Shown: in pieces, positions 24,710 through 33,250 of the stretch | Numbering within the stretch: position 1 is the first letter of the stretch | Layout: the number at the start of each line of letters is the position of its first letter | Assembly (NCBI RefSeq): GCF_004006535.1 | Contig: NZ_RLIH01000002.1 | Span: 124,001 to 188,000, forward strand | DNA from: Anaerosphaera multitolerans | GTDB taxonomy: Bacteria; Bacillota; Clostridia; Tissierellales; Peptoniphilaceae | Direction: 5' to 3' | DNA: 64,000 nt | Notes under the pieces: model-generated | Seen by the model: only the letters and a program-made list of their open reading frames with translations | Databases searched by the model: none | What the model was told of the DNA's origin: nothing | Made by a program: the position numbers and the translations under genes

Positions 24710-25660
24710 TTGAAAATAGCAATAGTAGGAAAATATCCGCCCAAGGCTGTAGATTTGATTTTAGAAAATATGAAAAATAGAGAAAATATTAAAGTGGAAA
24801 TAGTATCTACAGAAGACGAATATAAAACTTTGACAGATGCGGATTGCATTATTCTGAGAATTTTTAAAATAACAAAAGATGATTTAGATAGGATTGAGAA
24901 TTTAAAATTCATTCAAAAATGGGGGGTGGGATTTGATTCAATAGATGTAGATTATGCGAGGGAAAAAGGCATTGATGTAAGTAATGTACCTGGATCAAAT
25001 GCAGATTTTGTATCTGAATTAGCTGTTTTATTAATGTTATCATTATATAGGAAACTGACACTACATGATCAAGAAATTAGAAAGGGAATATGGGGCAAGG
25101 AGAGGCATGTAGATGAGACGTTTTCTTTAAAAAATAAAACAGTTGGCTTAATTGGTTTGGGAAATATTGGGAAAGAAGTTGCAAAAAAAGTAAAAGTTTT
25201 TGGAGCAAAGGTTCAGTATTATGATATAGAAAGAATTAGTATTGGAGAAGAAAACAATTTAGATATTTGTTTTAAAAGTTTTGAAACTTTAATAGAAACG
25301 TCAGATGTAATTAGTTTGCATTTACCTTTAAATAAAAATACCAAAAATATAATAAGTAAAAAAGAAATTAGTAGAATGAAGAAGGAAGCCGTAATAATTA
25401 ATACTGCAAGAGGAGGTTTAATAGATCAGGGTGAATTAATAAAAGCACTTAATGAAAATAGAATTTTAGGAGCTGGATTAGATTGTTTTTCAAAAGAACC
25501 TCTTTTAAAAAATGATCCGATATTAAAAGCTAAAAATACTGTATTAACACCTCATGTTGGTGGGACATCAATGGATTTATTGGATATCATGATTCCTGAG
25601 ATAATAAATAATGTTAATAATTTTATTGATAATGATGAACTAAATTATATCGTAAACTAG
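24710..25660 (+). CDS. D-isomer-specific 2-hydroxyacid dehydrogenase
   Basis: A 316-residue NAD(P)-dependent dehydrogenase that interconverts a D-2-hydroxy acid and a 2-oxo acid. The Rossmann motif GLGNIG is near residue 148, the catalytic Arg in NTARGG near residue 230, the Glu in SKEPL near 259 and the His in TPHVGG near 281. The substrate loop WGVGFDSID is near residue 75. TTG 24710 is preferred because GGAGG lies 8 bases before it and the sigma-54 start site falls just upstream; a GTG at 24701 overlaps the ribosome site. First gene of the island operon. Specific substrate is unknown. Confidence 0.9.
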   Translation: MKIAIVGKYPPKAVDLILENMKNRENIKVEIVSTEDEYKTLTDADCIILRIFKITKDDLDRIENLKFIQKWGVGFDSIDVDYAREKGIDVSNVPGSNADFVSELAVLLMLSLYRKLTLHDQEIRKGIWGKERHVDETFSLKNKTVGLIGLGNIGKEVAKKVKVFGAKVQYYDIERISIGEENNLDICFKSFETLIETSDVISLHLPLNKNTKNIISKKEISRMKKEAVIINTARGGLIDQGELIKALNENRILGAGLDCFSKEPLLKNDPILKAKNTVLTPHVGGTSMDLLDIMIPEIINNVNNFIDNDELNYIVN

Positions 25661-25675
25661 AAGGAGAGTAGACTT

Positions 25676-26368
25676 ATGGAGGTAAATAATAGAATTTTTT
25701 TAAAAAGATATATGTTAGAAGAGAAAATTTTACGAGAATATGAAAATATACCTACTGCTAATATTGGAGATGCGATGTTTAGATTATCCAATATGGATTC
25801 AAGAATAAAATTAATATCCACTCCGAATAAAATAGTAGTAGGAAGAGCGATTACAGTAAAAGCAAGATCTGGAGATAATTTAATGTTGCATAAAGCATTA
25901 GATATAGGTGGACCAGATGATTTTATAGTTGTATCTAATGATGGAGGAAGTGAAAGAGCTTTAATGGGAGAGATTATGGCTATATATGCAGAAAAGGTCA
26001 GAAATATCTCAGGAATTATTATTGATGGTCCAATTAGAGATGTAGATGAATTATCAAAAATGGGGATGGCTATTTATGCAACAGGAATTACGCCGAAAGG
26101 TCCTTATAAGGAAGGTCCTGGGGAAATTAATACTCCTATAACCTGTGGAGAACAAGTGGTTTTACCTGGGGATTTAATAGTAGCAGATAGTGATGGAGTT
26201 GCTGTAATACATTATAAAGATGTAAAGCAAATTTTAGATAAAATTAAAGAATTTCAAAAAAATGATTTCAAAAAAGTTCAATTAGCTAAAGAAGGAAAAT
26301 CAGATAGAAAATGGGTAGATAAAAAATTATTTGAAAAAAAAGTTGAATTTTTAGAGAAAGTTTATTAA
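25676..26368 (+). CDS. RraA-like protein (4-hydroxy-4-methyl-2-oxoglutarate aldolase/oxaloacetate decarboxylase family)
   Basis: A 230-residue RraA/MenG-fold protein. The family block GGSERALMGEIMA near residues 88-100 and IDGPIRDVDEL near residues 119-129, with the Arg-Asp pair used for substrate and metal binding in HMG aldolases, are both present, which favours an enzyme rather than an RNase E inhibitor. Known members cleave 4-hydroxy-4-methyl-2-oxoglutarate to pyruvate or decarboxylate oxaloacetate. It starts 15 bases after the dehydrogenase, so the two probably act in sequence on a hydroxy/oxo acid brought in by the adjacent transporter. Confidence 0.88.
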   Translation: MEVNNRIFLKRYMLEEKILREYENIPTANIGDAMFRLSNMDSRIKLISTPNKIVVGRAITVKARSGDNLMLHKALDIGGPDDFIVVSNDGGSERALMGEIMAIYAEKVRNISGIIIDGPIRDVDELSKMGMAIYATGITPKGPYKEGPGEINTPITCGEQVVLPGDLIVADSDGVAVIHYKDVKQILDKIKEFQKNDFKKVQLAKEGKSDRKWVDKKLFEKKVEFLEKVY

Positions 26369-26389
26369 TTAGAAATAGGAGGAAGCTTT

Positions 26390-27367
26390 ATGAAAAAGAA
26401 ATTATCAATTATAATTATGTGTTTGGCATTCTTATTAATAGGATGTAGTAGTAATAATTCCAAAGAAAACATTTCGAAAGAGGAAATTAATTGGCCTGAA
26501 AAAACAGTTGAAATAACGTTACCATATAATGCTGGAGGGGATACAGATTTATATTGTAGAACGGCAGCTAAGTACTTGGAGGAAGAGTTGGGACAAACGT
26601 TTGTAATAGTAAATAAGGCTGGAGGAAGTGGTATAGTTGCTTCGAAAGAAATAATGGCATCCAAACCAGATGGATACAAGATGTTATTTAACCATACTGC
26701 AGCATTAGTACAGGAGACGACGGGACTAGCTGATTTTTCTTATACAGATGATTTTGCTAATGCTGGTACAATAATTGAAGATAGTACATACACTTTAGTG
26801 GCAAGAGCTGATTCTGGCTGGAACACTTTAGAAGAAATGGTAGAGGAAGCTAAAGAATCTCCTAAAAAAATCAGCTATTCAATAGTTCATGGTTCTGTAA
26901 CTCATTATGTAGCAGAGCAAATTGAAAAGTCTGCAGGAATTGAATTGAATAAATTGGATGTAGGATCTTCTTCTGCAGATAGAACTGCTGCATTTTTAGG
27001 AGGTCAAGTAGATCTACTGGTTGTAAACTATATAAATATTGCAGATTATATAGAAGCTGGAACAGTAGTCCCTTTAGCTATTTTATCAACGGAACGAATT
27101 CCTACAATTCCTGATGTTCCTACTGCTGTTGAACAGGGATATGAAGTAGTTTCAAGAAAATTGTATGAATTTAAATTTCCAAAAGATACTGATCAACAAA
27201 TTGTAGATACATTCACAGCAGCTTTAGAAAAAATTTCTAAAAATGAAGAGTTTCAAAAAGAAGTAGAAAAATTTCATGGACAAGCGTTTTATAGGAGCCC
27301 TGAACTAACTTCTAAAGAAGATAAAGAACAAGTTGAAGACTTAAGTAAAGTTATGGGAGAGAGTTAA
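26390..27367 (+). CDS. tctC: TctC-type tripartite tricarboxylate transporter binding lipoprotein
   Basis: A 325-residue Bug/TctC-family binding protein. The lipoprotein signal ends with LIGC, Cys at residue 19. The family N-terminal block WPEKTVEITLPYNAGGDTD and the KAGGSG loop near residue 75 are clear. TctC proteins bind carboxylates such as citrate, tartrate or related di- and tricarboxylates and deliver them to TctAB. AGGAGG precedes the ATG. It follows the RraA-like gene by 21 bases within one operon. Confidence 0.93.
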   Translation: MKKKLSIIIMCLAFLLIGCSSNNSKENISKEEINWPEKTVEITLPYNAGGDTDLYCRTAAKYLEEELGQTFVIVNKAGGSGIVASKEIMASKPDGYKMLFNHTAALVQETTGLADFSYTDDFANAGTIIEDSTYTLVARADSGWNTLEEMVEEAKESPKKISYSIVHGSVTHYVAEQIEKSAGIELNKLDVGSSSADRTAAFLGGQVDLLVVNYINIADYIEAGTVVPLAILSTERIPTIPDVPTAVEQGYEVVSRKLYEFKFPKDTDQQIVDTFTAALEKISKNEEFQKEVEKFHGQAFYRSPELTSKEDKEQVEDLSKVMGES

Positions 27368-27397
27368 TTATTGTTAGAAACTTTTAGGAGTGATATT

Positions 27398-27856
27398 ATG
27401 ACAAAAAAATTAAAAGAGTATTTAACCTCTGTCATCTTTTTAATATTTGGGATATTTTTAATATTTTTTTCTGGTAAAATGGATATTTTCATAGAAAATG
27501 ATGTAGGTCCAAGTTTTATGCCTAAACTTGTGGGAATAACTTTGACTATTCTATCTATAGCAAAGTTTATTTTGGCAGTAAATAGAAAAGATAAAGAGAT
27601 GTTTAGTGATTTATTAATAGATAGGGGAGGAATATATTCTATTGTTCTAGTATTTGTATATTTTTTAATTTTAGAGAAAGTAGGTTTTATTTTAAGTACG
27701 ATACTATATTTATTTATTCAAATAGAGATTTTAAATAAATATGATGAGCAAAATATTAAAGTAAAGATACTAGTTTCTTTGTTTGTTCCTATAATAATAT
27801 ATTTTTTATTTACCAGAGCGTTTCAATTGATGCTACCTGCTGGTATGTTAGGTTAG
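27398..27856 (+). CDS. tctB: TctB small membrane subunit
   Basis: A 152-residue protein with four membrane segments, the DUF1468 small subunit of the tripartite tricarboxylate transporter. The position between tctC and tctA and the size fit. ATG 27398 has AGGAG 7 bases upstream; a longer frame from 27371 has none. Ends 14 bases before tctA. Confidence 0.88.
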   Translation: MTKKLKEYLTSVIFLIFGIFLIFFSGKMDIFIENDVGPSFMPKLVGITLTILSIAKFILAVNRKDKEMFSDLLIDRGGIYSIVLVFVYFLILEKVGFILSTILYLFIQIEILNKYDEQNIKVKILVSLFVPIIIYFLFTRAFQLMLPAGMLG

Positions 27857-27870
27857 GAGGAGGTTATATA

Positions 27871-29364
27871 ATGATCATTGAGGGCATCTTAGCGGTAATA
27901 ACTTCACCAGTTTGCTTGATATTAGTTTTTTTAGGTGTAGTAGTAGGAATAGTTTTTGGATCTATACCAGGACTTTCTGCTACGATGGCTCTGGTTTTAT
28001 TTTTACCAATGTCTTTTGGAATGGATCCAATAAATGGGATTTCTCTTTTAATTGGACTATATATAGGAGGAATTTCAGGAGGGCTCATATCGGCGATACT
28101 TTTAAAAATACCAGGAACACCGTCTTCAATAGCTACTGTTTTTGATGGAGGGCCGATGGCTGATAGGGGCGAGGCTGGAAGAGCATTAGGAATAGGAATT
28201 TTATATTCGTTCATTGGTGGCATCATAAGTGTTATAGCATTAATATTTATTTCGCCATATCTGGCAAATATAGCGTTAAAATTCACCCCGTTTGAATATT
28301 TTGCAATAGCTTTTTTTTCTCTTACAATAATAGCGAGTTTATCAGGAGATTCTCTTATAAACGGTGTATTAAGTGGGCTGTCGGGGATGGCATTTGCTTT
28401 TGTAGGAATGGCACCACTAGATAGCTATACTAGATTTACCTTTGGAAATTATCAATTATTATCTGGATTTGATATAGTAATTATACTATTAGGTATATTT
28501 GCGGTTAAAGATATATTGGAGGTAGGATTTAATAGAAAAAAAATAAAAGCTGAGGGAATCAAAAAAACGTATAAAATGAAGGGGTTTGGGATTAGTCTAG
28601 AAGAGTTTAAAGAGCAATTTGGAAACATGATTAGATCAGCGTTAATTGGATTAGGAATAGGAATTTTACCAGGTATAGGGGGTTCAACTTCTAGTATTCT
28701 TGCATATTCGGCGGCAAAAAACACTTCTAAATATCCCGAAAAATTCGGAACTGGAGCAATTGATGGTGTAATAGCTTCGGAAACTTCTAATAACGCAACT
28801 ACTGGAGGAGCGTTAATACCTTTGTTAACTATGGGTATTCCAGGAAACACTGTAACAGCTGTCTTACTTGGTGGTCTAATGATACATGGTATATCCCCAG
28901 GACCTTTAATTTTTGAAAAAAATGGTGTATTTATGTATGCAATTTTTACATCTTTAATAATAGCAAATATATATATGATAATTGTAGAATTTTTAGGGAT
29001 AAATTGGTTTGTGAAGTTGTTAGATATTCCGAAAACTATATTACTGCCAATAGTAATGGTGACTTGTACTGTTGGAGCTTTTGCAGTAAATAATAGAATG
29101 TTTGATGTTTGGGGTATGTTGCTATTTGGTTTGATAGGATTACTATTTAAAATATTAGATATACCTACAACTCCTTTTATTATAGGTTTTATTCTATCGC
29201 CAATGGCAGAAGAAAATTTAAGGAGAGCATTATTAATGAGTAATAATAGTATAATACCTTTTTTCACCAGACCTATTTCATTGGTATTTATAGTGTTGGG
29301 TTTTTTCTCTATAGCAATTTCAATCAGGAGAGCTCTTAAGAATAAAGAATTTAAAGAATTGTAA
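27871..29364 (+). CDS. tctA: TctA large membrane subunit
   Basis: A 497-residue permease with about eleven to twelve membrane segments. The signature regions GSIPGLSATMAL near residue 30 and LLKIPGTPSSIATVFDGGPM near residue 74 are typical of TctA, and a second copy of the pattern (GILPGIGGSTSS, then GIPGNTVTAVLLGG) appears in the C-terminal half. It drives secondary uptake of the ligand handed over by TctC. GGAGG precedes the ATG. Last gene of the sigma-54-controlled operon before the IS relic. Confidence 0.94.
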   Translation: MIIEGILAVITSPVCLILVFLGVVVGIVFGSIPGLSATMALVLFLPMSFGMDPINGISLLIGLYIGGISGGLISAILLKIPGTPSSIATVFDGGPMADRGEAGRALGIGILYSFIGGIISVIALIFISPYLANIALKFTPFEYFAIAFFSLTIIASLSGDSLINGVLSGLSGMAFAFVGMAPLDSYTRFTFGNYQLLSGFDIVIILLGIFAVKDILEVGFNRKKIKAEGIKKTYKMKGFGISLEEFKEQFGNMIRSALIGLGIGILPGIGGSTSSILAYSAAKNTSKYPEKFGTGAIDGVIASETSNNATTGGALIPLLTMGIPGNTVTAVLLGGLMIHGISPGPLIFEKNGVFMYAIFTSLIIANIYMIIVEFLGINWFVKLLDIPKTILLPIVMVTCTVGAFAVNNRMFDVWGMLLFGLIGLLFKILDIPTTPFIIGFILSPMAEENLRRALLMSNNSIIPFFTRPISLVFIVLGFFSIAISIRRALKNKEFKEL

Positions 29365-29466
29365 TCTATGTATTATAAATAGCGTGGAATTTGCAATTTA
29401 AAATAATGTTTTCGATTATAAAAAGTTAGACTCTTATGAAGTGACCTATATAAGTGGAGTAAATAA

Positions 29467-29522
29467 AAAAGCACCTTGTATTGAAATTTATTGTAAAATA
29501 AAATCAATGGAGGTGCTTTTTG
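29467..29522 (+). terminator. Hairpin at the IS left end hiding the orfA ribosome site
   Basis: AAAAGCACCT (29467-29476) pairs with AGGTGCTTTT (29511-29520) followed by T. The right arm covers the GGAGG of the orfA relic. Such structures protect IS elements from outside transcription; here it would also end transcripts coming from tctA. Confidence 0.65.
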
Positions 29523-29523
29523 T

Positions 29524-30515
29524 ATGAAAAGAACTGTGCATGGCTATGAAACTAAAATGAAAGTTATTGAAATGAAGTTAAGTGGATATTCTAATAGACA
29601 AGTCAAAAATGAGTTAGGACTTAAAAGTAAATCTCAAGTACAAACCTAGTGGATATCGCGGTGGTGAGCTACATAGATTAATCGACTCATTGGCAAGTAA
29701 TATTCCTATGGTAAAGGTCCGAAGGTTTTAATCCTGAAGAGACTATGAAGCTTAGAATAAAATCTTTAGAGCAACAAGTAGAACTTCTAAAAAAGTTCAA
29801 AGAGATGGAAAGGAACGGCTTCGGAAATAATAGTTAATCTAGTTAATGAATTTAAAGGAATAATTATAGTTAAATATACTTTAGCGCTATTTAATATAGC
29901 TAAATCCACATATAACAGACAGAAAAAAATTACAGCAATGATTAATTAAACTAAAAAGATAAATAAATATACTGCTCAAAGAATTATGCAAAAATTCAAT
30001 TGCCAATGTTGAGTTAAGATTAATAAGAACTAAAAGTATATTCATCATCCAATTGTCGTTGATAATTTACTTAATAGGGATTTTAAAGCTAGTAGACCAC
30101 TTAAAAAATTAACAATAAACATTACTTATCTACCATTTGGGACTAGTATGCAATATTTATCTTCTATAATAGATTTGTATAATGGCGAGATTATTGCTTA
30201 TGTATTTTATATTCAGATCAAGGGGAGTATATACATAAAAGAATATCAATTACCGGTAAAGAATAAGAATATTATCATGAGTATATCTAGAAAAGACACA
30301 TCAGCAAATAGAATTATTTCACTCTGTCATAAAGTCTGAAATATTCTATCAAAAACCAGAACTTAAAAGTCTTAATTTTATTTTATTACAAATTGTATTA
30401 GACAATATCAAATATTATAATGAAGTTTGAATATAAGAAAAATTATATTGTTTATCTTAATCTAGAAACCGAAACACAAAATTATTTACACTCCCAACTT
30501 CGTCCTTATTAACAG
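29524..30515 (+). pseudogene. IS3-family transposase remains (orfA and orfB)
   Basis: The ATG at 29524 opens a typical IS150-group orfA N terminus (MKRTVHGYETKMKVIEMKLS) but stops at 29647-29649 after about 41 codons. The orfA leucine-zipper-like end resumes in another frame near 29746. The orfB integrase core appears near 30115 as ITYLPFG followed by LSSIIDLYNGEIIAYV, with the first catalytic Asp replaced by Asn, and later pieces are split by frameshifts and stops. It cannot make an active transposase. Confidence 0.85.
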
Positions 30516-30760
30516 CTTAATTATTTGTCCAACTTTTTGGGGTCAGTACACTAATTTACATGCTTTTTTATTTAAGTCTCATTTTAATAGGTCAGTCCCG
30601 TCTTTATCTGATTTTTTATGTTAGCAGAACTATTAATTCTAAGTCTAATTTTTAGTTTATATTTAGATTAATTGTTTTAGGTATAGAATTGTTAATGATA
30701 AAATTGATAGAAAGTGATAAAAAGTATTTATATAAAAAACTATAGTCTTTAAGGAAGGTG

Positions 30761-32641
30761 TTGAAAGAGTTGTTAGATAAAAAAATAATTATATTTTCTA
30801 CAACAAGTGCATTAACTGAAAGAATAAATACAGTGTTAGACTCAATTAAGAAAACTGTACCTATTTATGAAGCTACAATGAAAGAAGCCTATGAAATATC
30901 GAGAAAAATGATAAATAGTGGGACTGAAGTAATAATTTGTCGAGGTGGAACATCAGAATATTTAAGAGAACGAGTTGATATTCCTGTTGTAGATATTAGA
31001 CATGGATTTCTAGATATATATAGAGCAGTTCAATCCTTAGAAGATAGAAGTGAGGAAGTTGGAATAATAGGATTTAAAAATTTATGTGAAGCAGGACAAC
31101 TCTATAATAGAATTACTAATAAAAAGTTAGGTATATACAATATTAATAGAGAAGAAGATGTAGAAGAAGCTTTAATAAAAGCTGTTTCTGAGGGGAAAAA
31201 ATATTTTGTGGGAGGATTTTTATTAGAAAAAGAATGTGAAAAAAGAGGTTTGACTTACATTCCTGGGGAAGCTGACGAACTATCAATTTTAAGTGCGGTA
31301 AAAGAAGCAGAGCATAATTTAAAGATTGAGGAAGAGAGAAAGACAAATTATGAAATTATTAGTGTAATATTAGAGAATATTTCTGAGGGTATAATAGCTT
31401 TTGATAGATTAGGGAATATTTATAAGATAAACAAACACATGAAAAAAATATTAGGTGAAGAAAAAGAAAAAAAAATCAGTGAAATTTTTCAAATAAAAAA
31501 GCATTTGAAAAAGAGAAAACATTCATTTAATAATATTGTGAATTATAAAAAAACAACATTGCTATATAATGTGGTACCTATTGAAATTAATCAATCGTTG
31601 AATTATATTTTAATATCTGTTCAGGAAATAAATGCGATAAAAATTGCAGAACAAAAGATTCGAGAAGAATATATAAAAAGAGGTTATTATGCAAAGCATA
31701 GTTTTAGTGATTTGTGGGGTGAAAGTGACTCTTTAGCTGAAATAATAAATAGAGCTAAAAAATACTCAAATACTGATAGTACTATATTAATAAGAGGAGA
31801 AACAGGAACTGGTAAAGAAATTTTCGCTCAAAGTATACATAATTATGGATATAGGAAAAAAGGTCCGTTTGTTGCAATTAACTGTGCAGCATTACCGCAA
31901 AATATTTTGGAAAGTGAACTATTTGGATATGTAAAGGGTGCTTTCACAGGTGCTGTTGATGAAGGGAAAAAAGGGATCTTTGAAATTGCAGATGGAGGTA
32001 CAGTTTTTTTAGATGAAATAAGTGAATTGCCAATAGAGGTCCAAGGTAAATTATTAAGAGTCATTCAAGAAAAAGAAATTTGTAGATTAGGAGACAATAA
32101 AATTAGAAAAATTGATGTTAGGATAATAGTTGCATTGAATCAAGATTTAGTTAAACTTGTTGAAGAGAAAAAATTTAGAGAAGATTTGTATTATAGAATT
32201 TGTGTTTTAGAGTTGATAATTCCTCCGTTAAGAAAAAGAGATAATGATGTTTTAATTATTTTTGAAAAAGGTATTAATAATTTAAAGAATAGAAAGATTC
32301 ATATTCTTGATGAGGTAAAAGATTACTTAAGAGGTTATAGTTGGCCGGGTAATGTAAGAGAAGTTTTAAATATAGTTGAGAGATTAGGTATTGAGATGGG
32401 AGATTTAAAAGAAGAGGTAACTTTGTGTGATATTAAAAAAGCTTTAACTTACAAAGAAAATATAAGTAGAGATTTGAATCAGAAAAAGCATTATAGGGAA
32501 ATTAATCCTGAAATAGTAGATGAAAAGGAAAGAATATTATTTTTGCTAGAAAAAAATGAAGGAGATAGAACTAAAACTGCTTCAGATATGAATATAAGTA
32601 ATACAACGCTGTGGAGAAAAATGAAAAAACATAATATATAA
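30761..32641 (+). CDS. PrpR-type sigma-54-dependent transcriptional activator
   Basis: About 626 residues in four parts: a PrpR_N sensor domain (residues 1-190, with VIICRGGTSEYLRE and DIPVVDIRHGF), a PAS-like segment (about 200-300), an AAA+ domain (about 320-555) with Walker A GETGTGKE, the sigma-54 contact GAFTGA and Walker B GGTVFLDE, and a Fis-type helix-turn-helix at the C terminus (NISNTTLWRKMKKHNI). PrpR_N domains sense small acids or their CoA intermediates. It is the obvious activator for the -24/-12 promoter 8 kb upstream. The start is uncertain: TTG 30761 is 5 bases after AAGGA; GTG 30758 and TTG 30770 are alternatives. The stop codon's last base is the first base of the right 199-bp repeat. 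Confidence 0.9.
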   Translation: MKELLDKKIIIFSTTSALTERINTVLDSIKKTVPIYEATMKEAYEISRKMINSGTEVIICRGGTSEYLRERVDIPVVDIRHGFLDIYRAVQSLEDRSEEVGIIGFKNLCEAGQLYNRITNKKLGIYNINREEDVEEALIKAVSEGKKYFVGGFLLEKECEKRGLTYIPGEADELSILSAVKEAEHNLKIEEERKTNYEIISVILENISEGIIAFDRLGNIYKINKHMKKILGEEKEKKISEIFQIKKHLKKRKHSFNNIVNYKKTTLLYNVVPIEINQSLNYILISVQEINAIKIAEQKIREEYIKRGYYAKHSFSDLWGESDSLAEIINRAKKYSNTDSTILIRGETGTGKEIFAQSIHNYGYRKKGPFVAINCAALPQNILESELFGYVKGAFTGAVDEGKKGIFEIADGGTVFLDEISELPIEVQGKLLRVIQEKEICRLGDNKIRKIDVRIIVALNQDLVKLVEEKKFREDLYYRICVLELIIPPLRKRDNDVLIIFEKGINNLKNRKIHILDEVKDYLRGYSWPGNVREVLNIVERLGIEMGDLKEEVTLCDIKKALTYKENISRDLNQKKHYREINPEIVDEKERILFLLEKNEGDRTKTASDMNISNTTLWRKMKKHNI

Positions 32642-32839
32642 ATTTTAAATTCAGAAGGGGAGAGTAAGGTGAAATACTTTGTATCGGGAGATGGGGAGAA
32701 CTTTAAAAATATGATTGTGGATTTTTTAAAGGAGCCTAGAGATAGTATTAATATTGAAAAGCTGGAAGTGACTGTTTAATAGGAATTGAGCTTAAGTACG
32801 GGGCTAAAATTTTAAATACAGGCTTTAATATAAAATAAA
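32641..32839 (+). repeat. 199-bp direct repeat, right copy
   Basis: Exact copy of 24193-24391. Immediately downstream lies the leader of the encapsulin cargo gene, so this copy marks the original downstream flank of murI. Confidence 0.97.
32642..32779 (+). pseudogene. Duplicated C-terminal fragment of murI
   Basis: Encodes the last 45 residues and stop of glutamate racemase in frame but has no start, ribosome site or catalytic motifs. It is the coding part of the right repeat copy and is not expected to yield a functional enzyme. Confidence 0.93.
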
Positions 32840-32887
32840 TGGGTATTTATTTAACATAAGGTATTAAATAGTTAAAGGAGTGTAAAT

Positions 32888-33235
32888 ATGGCAAAAGATT
32901 ACCATGAACCGGAAGTTGAACTAGATGAAAAGGTTCGAGATCAAGTACGTGCAATAAACAGCTTAAAAGAAGAGATTGAGGCTGTGGATTGGTATATGCA
33001 AAGAGTTGCAGTAGCTTCAGACCAGGAATTAAAAGATATTATGTGGCATAATGCCGTTGAAGAAATGGAACATGCTATGATGACTTTAGAATGGCTTAGA
33101 CGAAATATGGACGGCTGGGATGAGCAAATGAGAACTTACTTATTTACAGAAAAACCAATTCTAGAAGTTGAAGAAGAGGCAGAGGCTGAAGAAGATTCTG
33201 ATGATTCCGGAACTCTTGGAATAGGAGAACTTTAG
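32888..33235 (+). CDS. Encapsulated ferritin-like protein (EncFtn) cargo
   Basis: A 115-residue two-helix ferritin-like protein. Iron-ligand candidates are Glu31, Glu59 and His62 (ExxH), as in the EncFtn family, which forms annular decamers with ferroxidase activity inside an encapsulin shell. A flexible acidic linker (residues 92-105) leads to the C-terminal targeting tag GTLGIGEL, the usual encapsulin-docking peptide. Cargo and shell genes are 15 bases apart. AAAGGAG lies 7 bases before the ATG. Confidence 0.93.
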   Translation: MAKDYHEPEVELDEKVRDQVRAINSLKEEIEAVDWYMQRVAVASDQELKDIMWHNAVEEMEHAMMTLEWLRRNMDGWDEQMRTYLFTEKPILEVEEEAEAEEDSDDSGTLGIGEL

Positions 33236-33250
33236 TAAAGGAGAAGTGCA

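Larger units (their letters stand above)
29437..30550 (+). mobile_element. Decayed IS3-family (IS150-like) insertion sequence
   Basis: About 1.1 kb, shorter than intact elements (1.2-1.5 kb). The right end at 30521-30550 reads, inverted, TGTACTGACCCCAAAAAG, a typical IS150-group end. The left end at 29437-29466 matches its reverse complement at 20 of 30 positions, including the terminal TG and TGACC. Between them are broken orfA and orfB remains. No clear target duplication flanks it. It sits between tctA and the regulator inside the island. Confidence 0.8.
24193..32640. other. Inserted 8,448-bp catabolic island bounded by the murI repeat
   Basis: The unit between the two 199-bp copies holds a 2-hydroxyacid dehydrogenase, RraA-like protein, TctC-TctB-TctA transporter, IS3 relic and PrpR-type activator. 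Without it, murI and its 60-base tail would run straight into the encapsulin genes. The genes inside look more AT-rich than the flanking genes. No integrase or recombinase gene is present, so the long perfect repeat suggests single-crossover (Campbell-type) integration of a circle carrying part of murI, or an unequal recombination event. Confidence 0.75.

Noticed and set aside
27864-28286. Long minus-strand frame opposite tctA (also 28452-29267)
   Set aside because: Both lie entirely inside the well-supported tctA gene, lack ribosome sites and have compositions expected from the antisense of a hydrophobic protein.
29640-29670. T-box-like GCGGTGGTGAG string
   Set aside because: It falls inside the transposase relic and translates as part of its orfA; there is no specifier loop or antiterminator.
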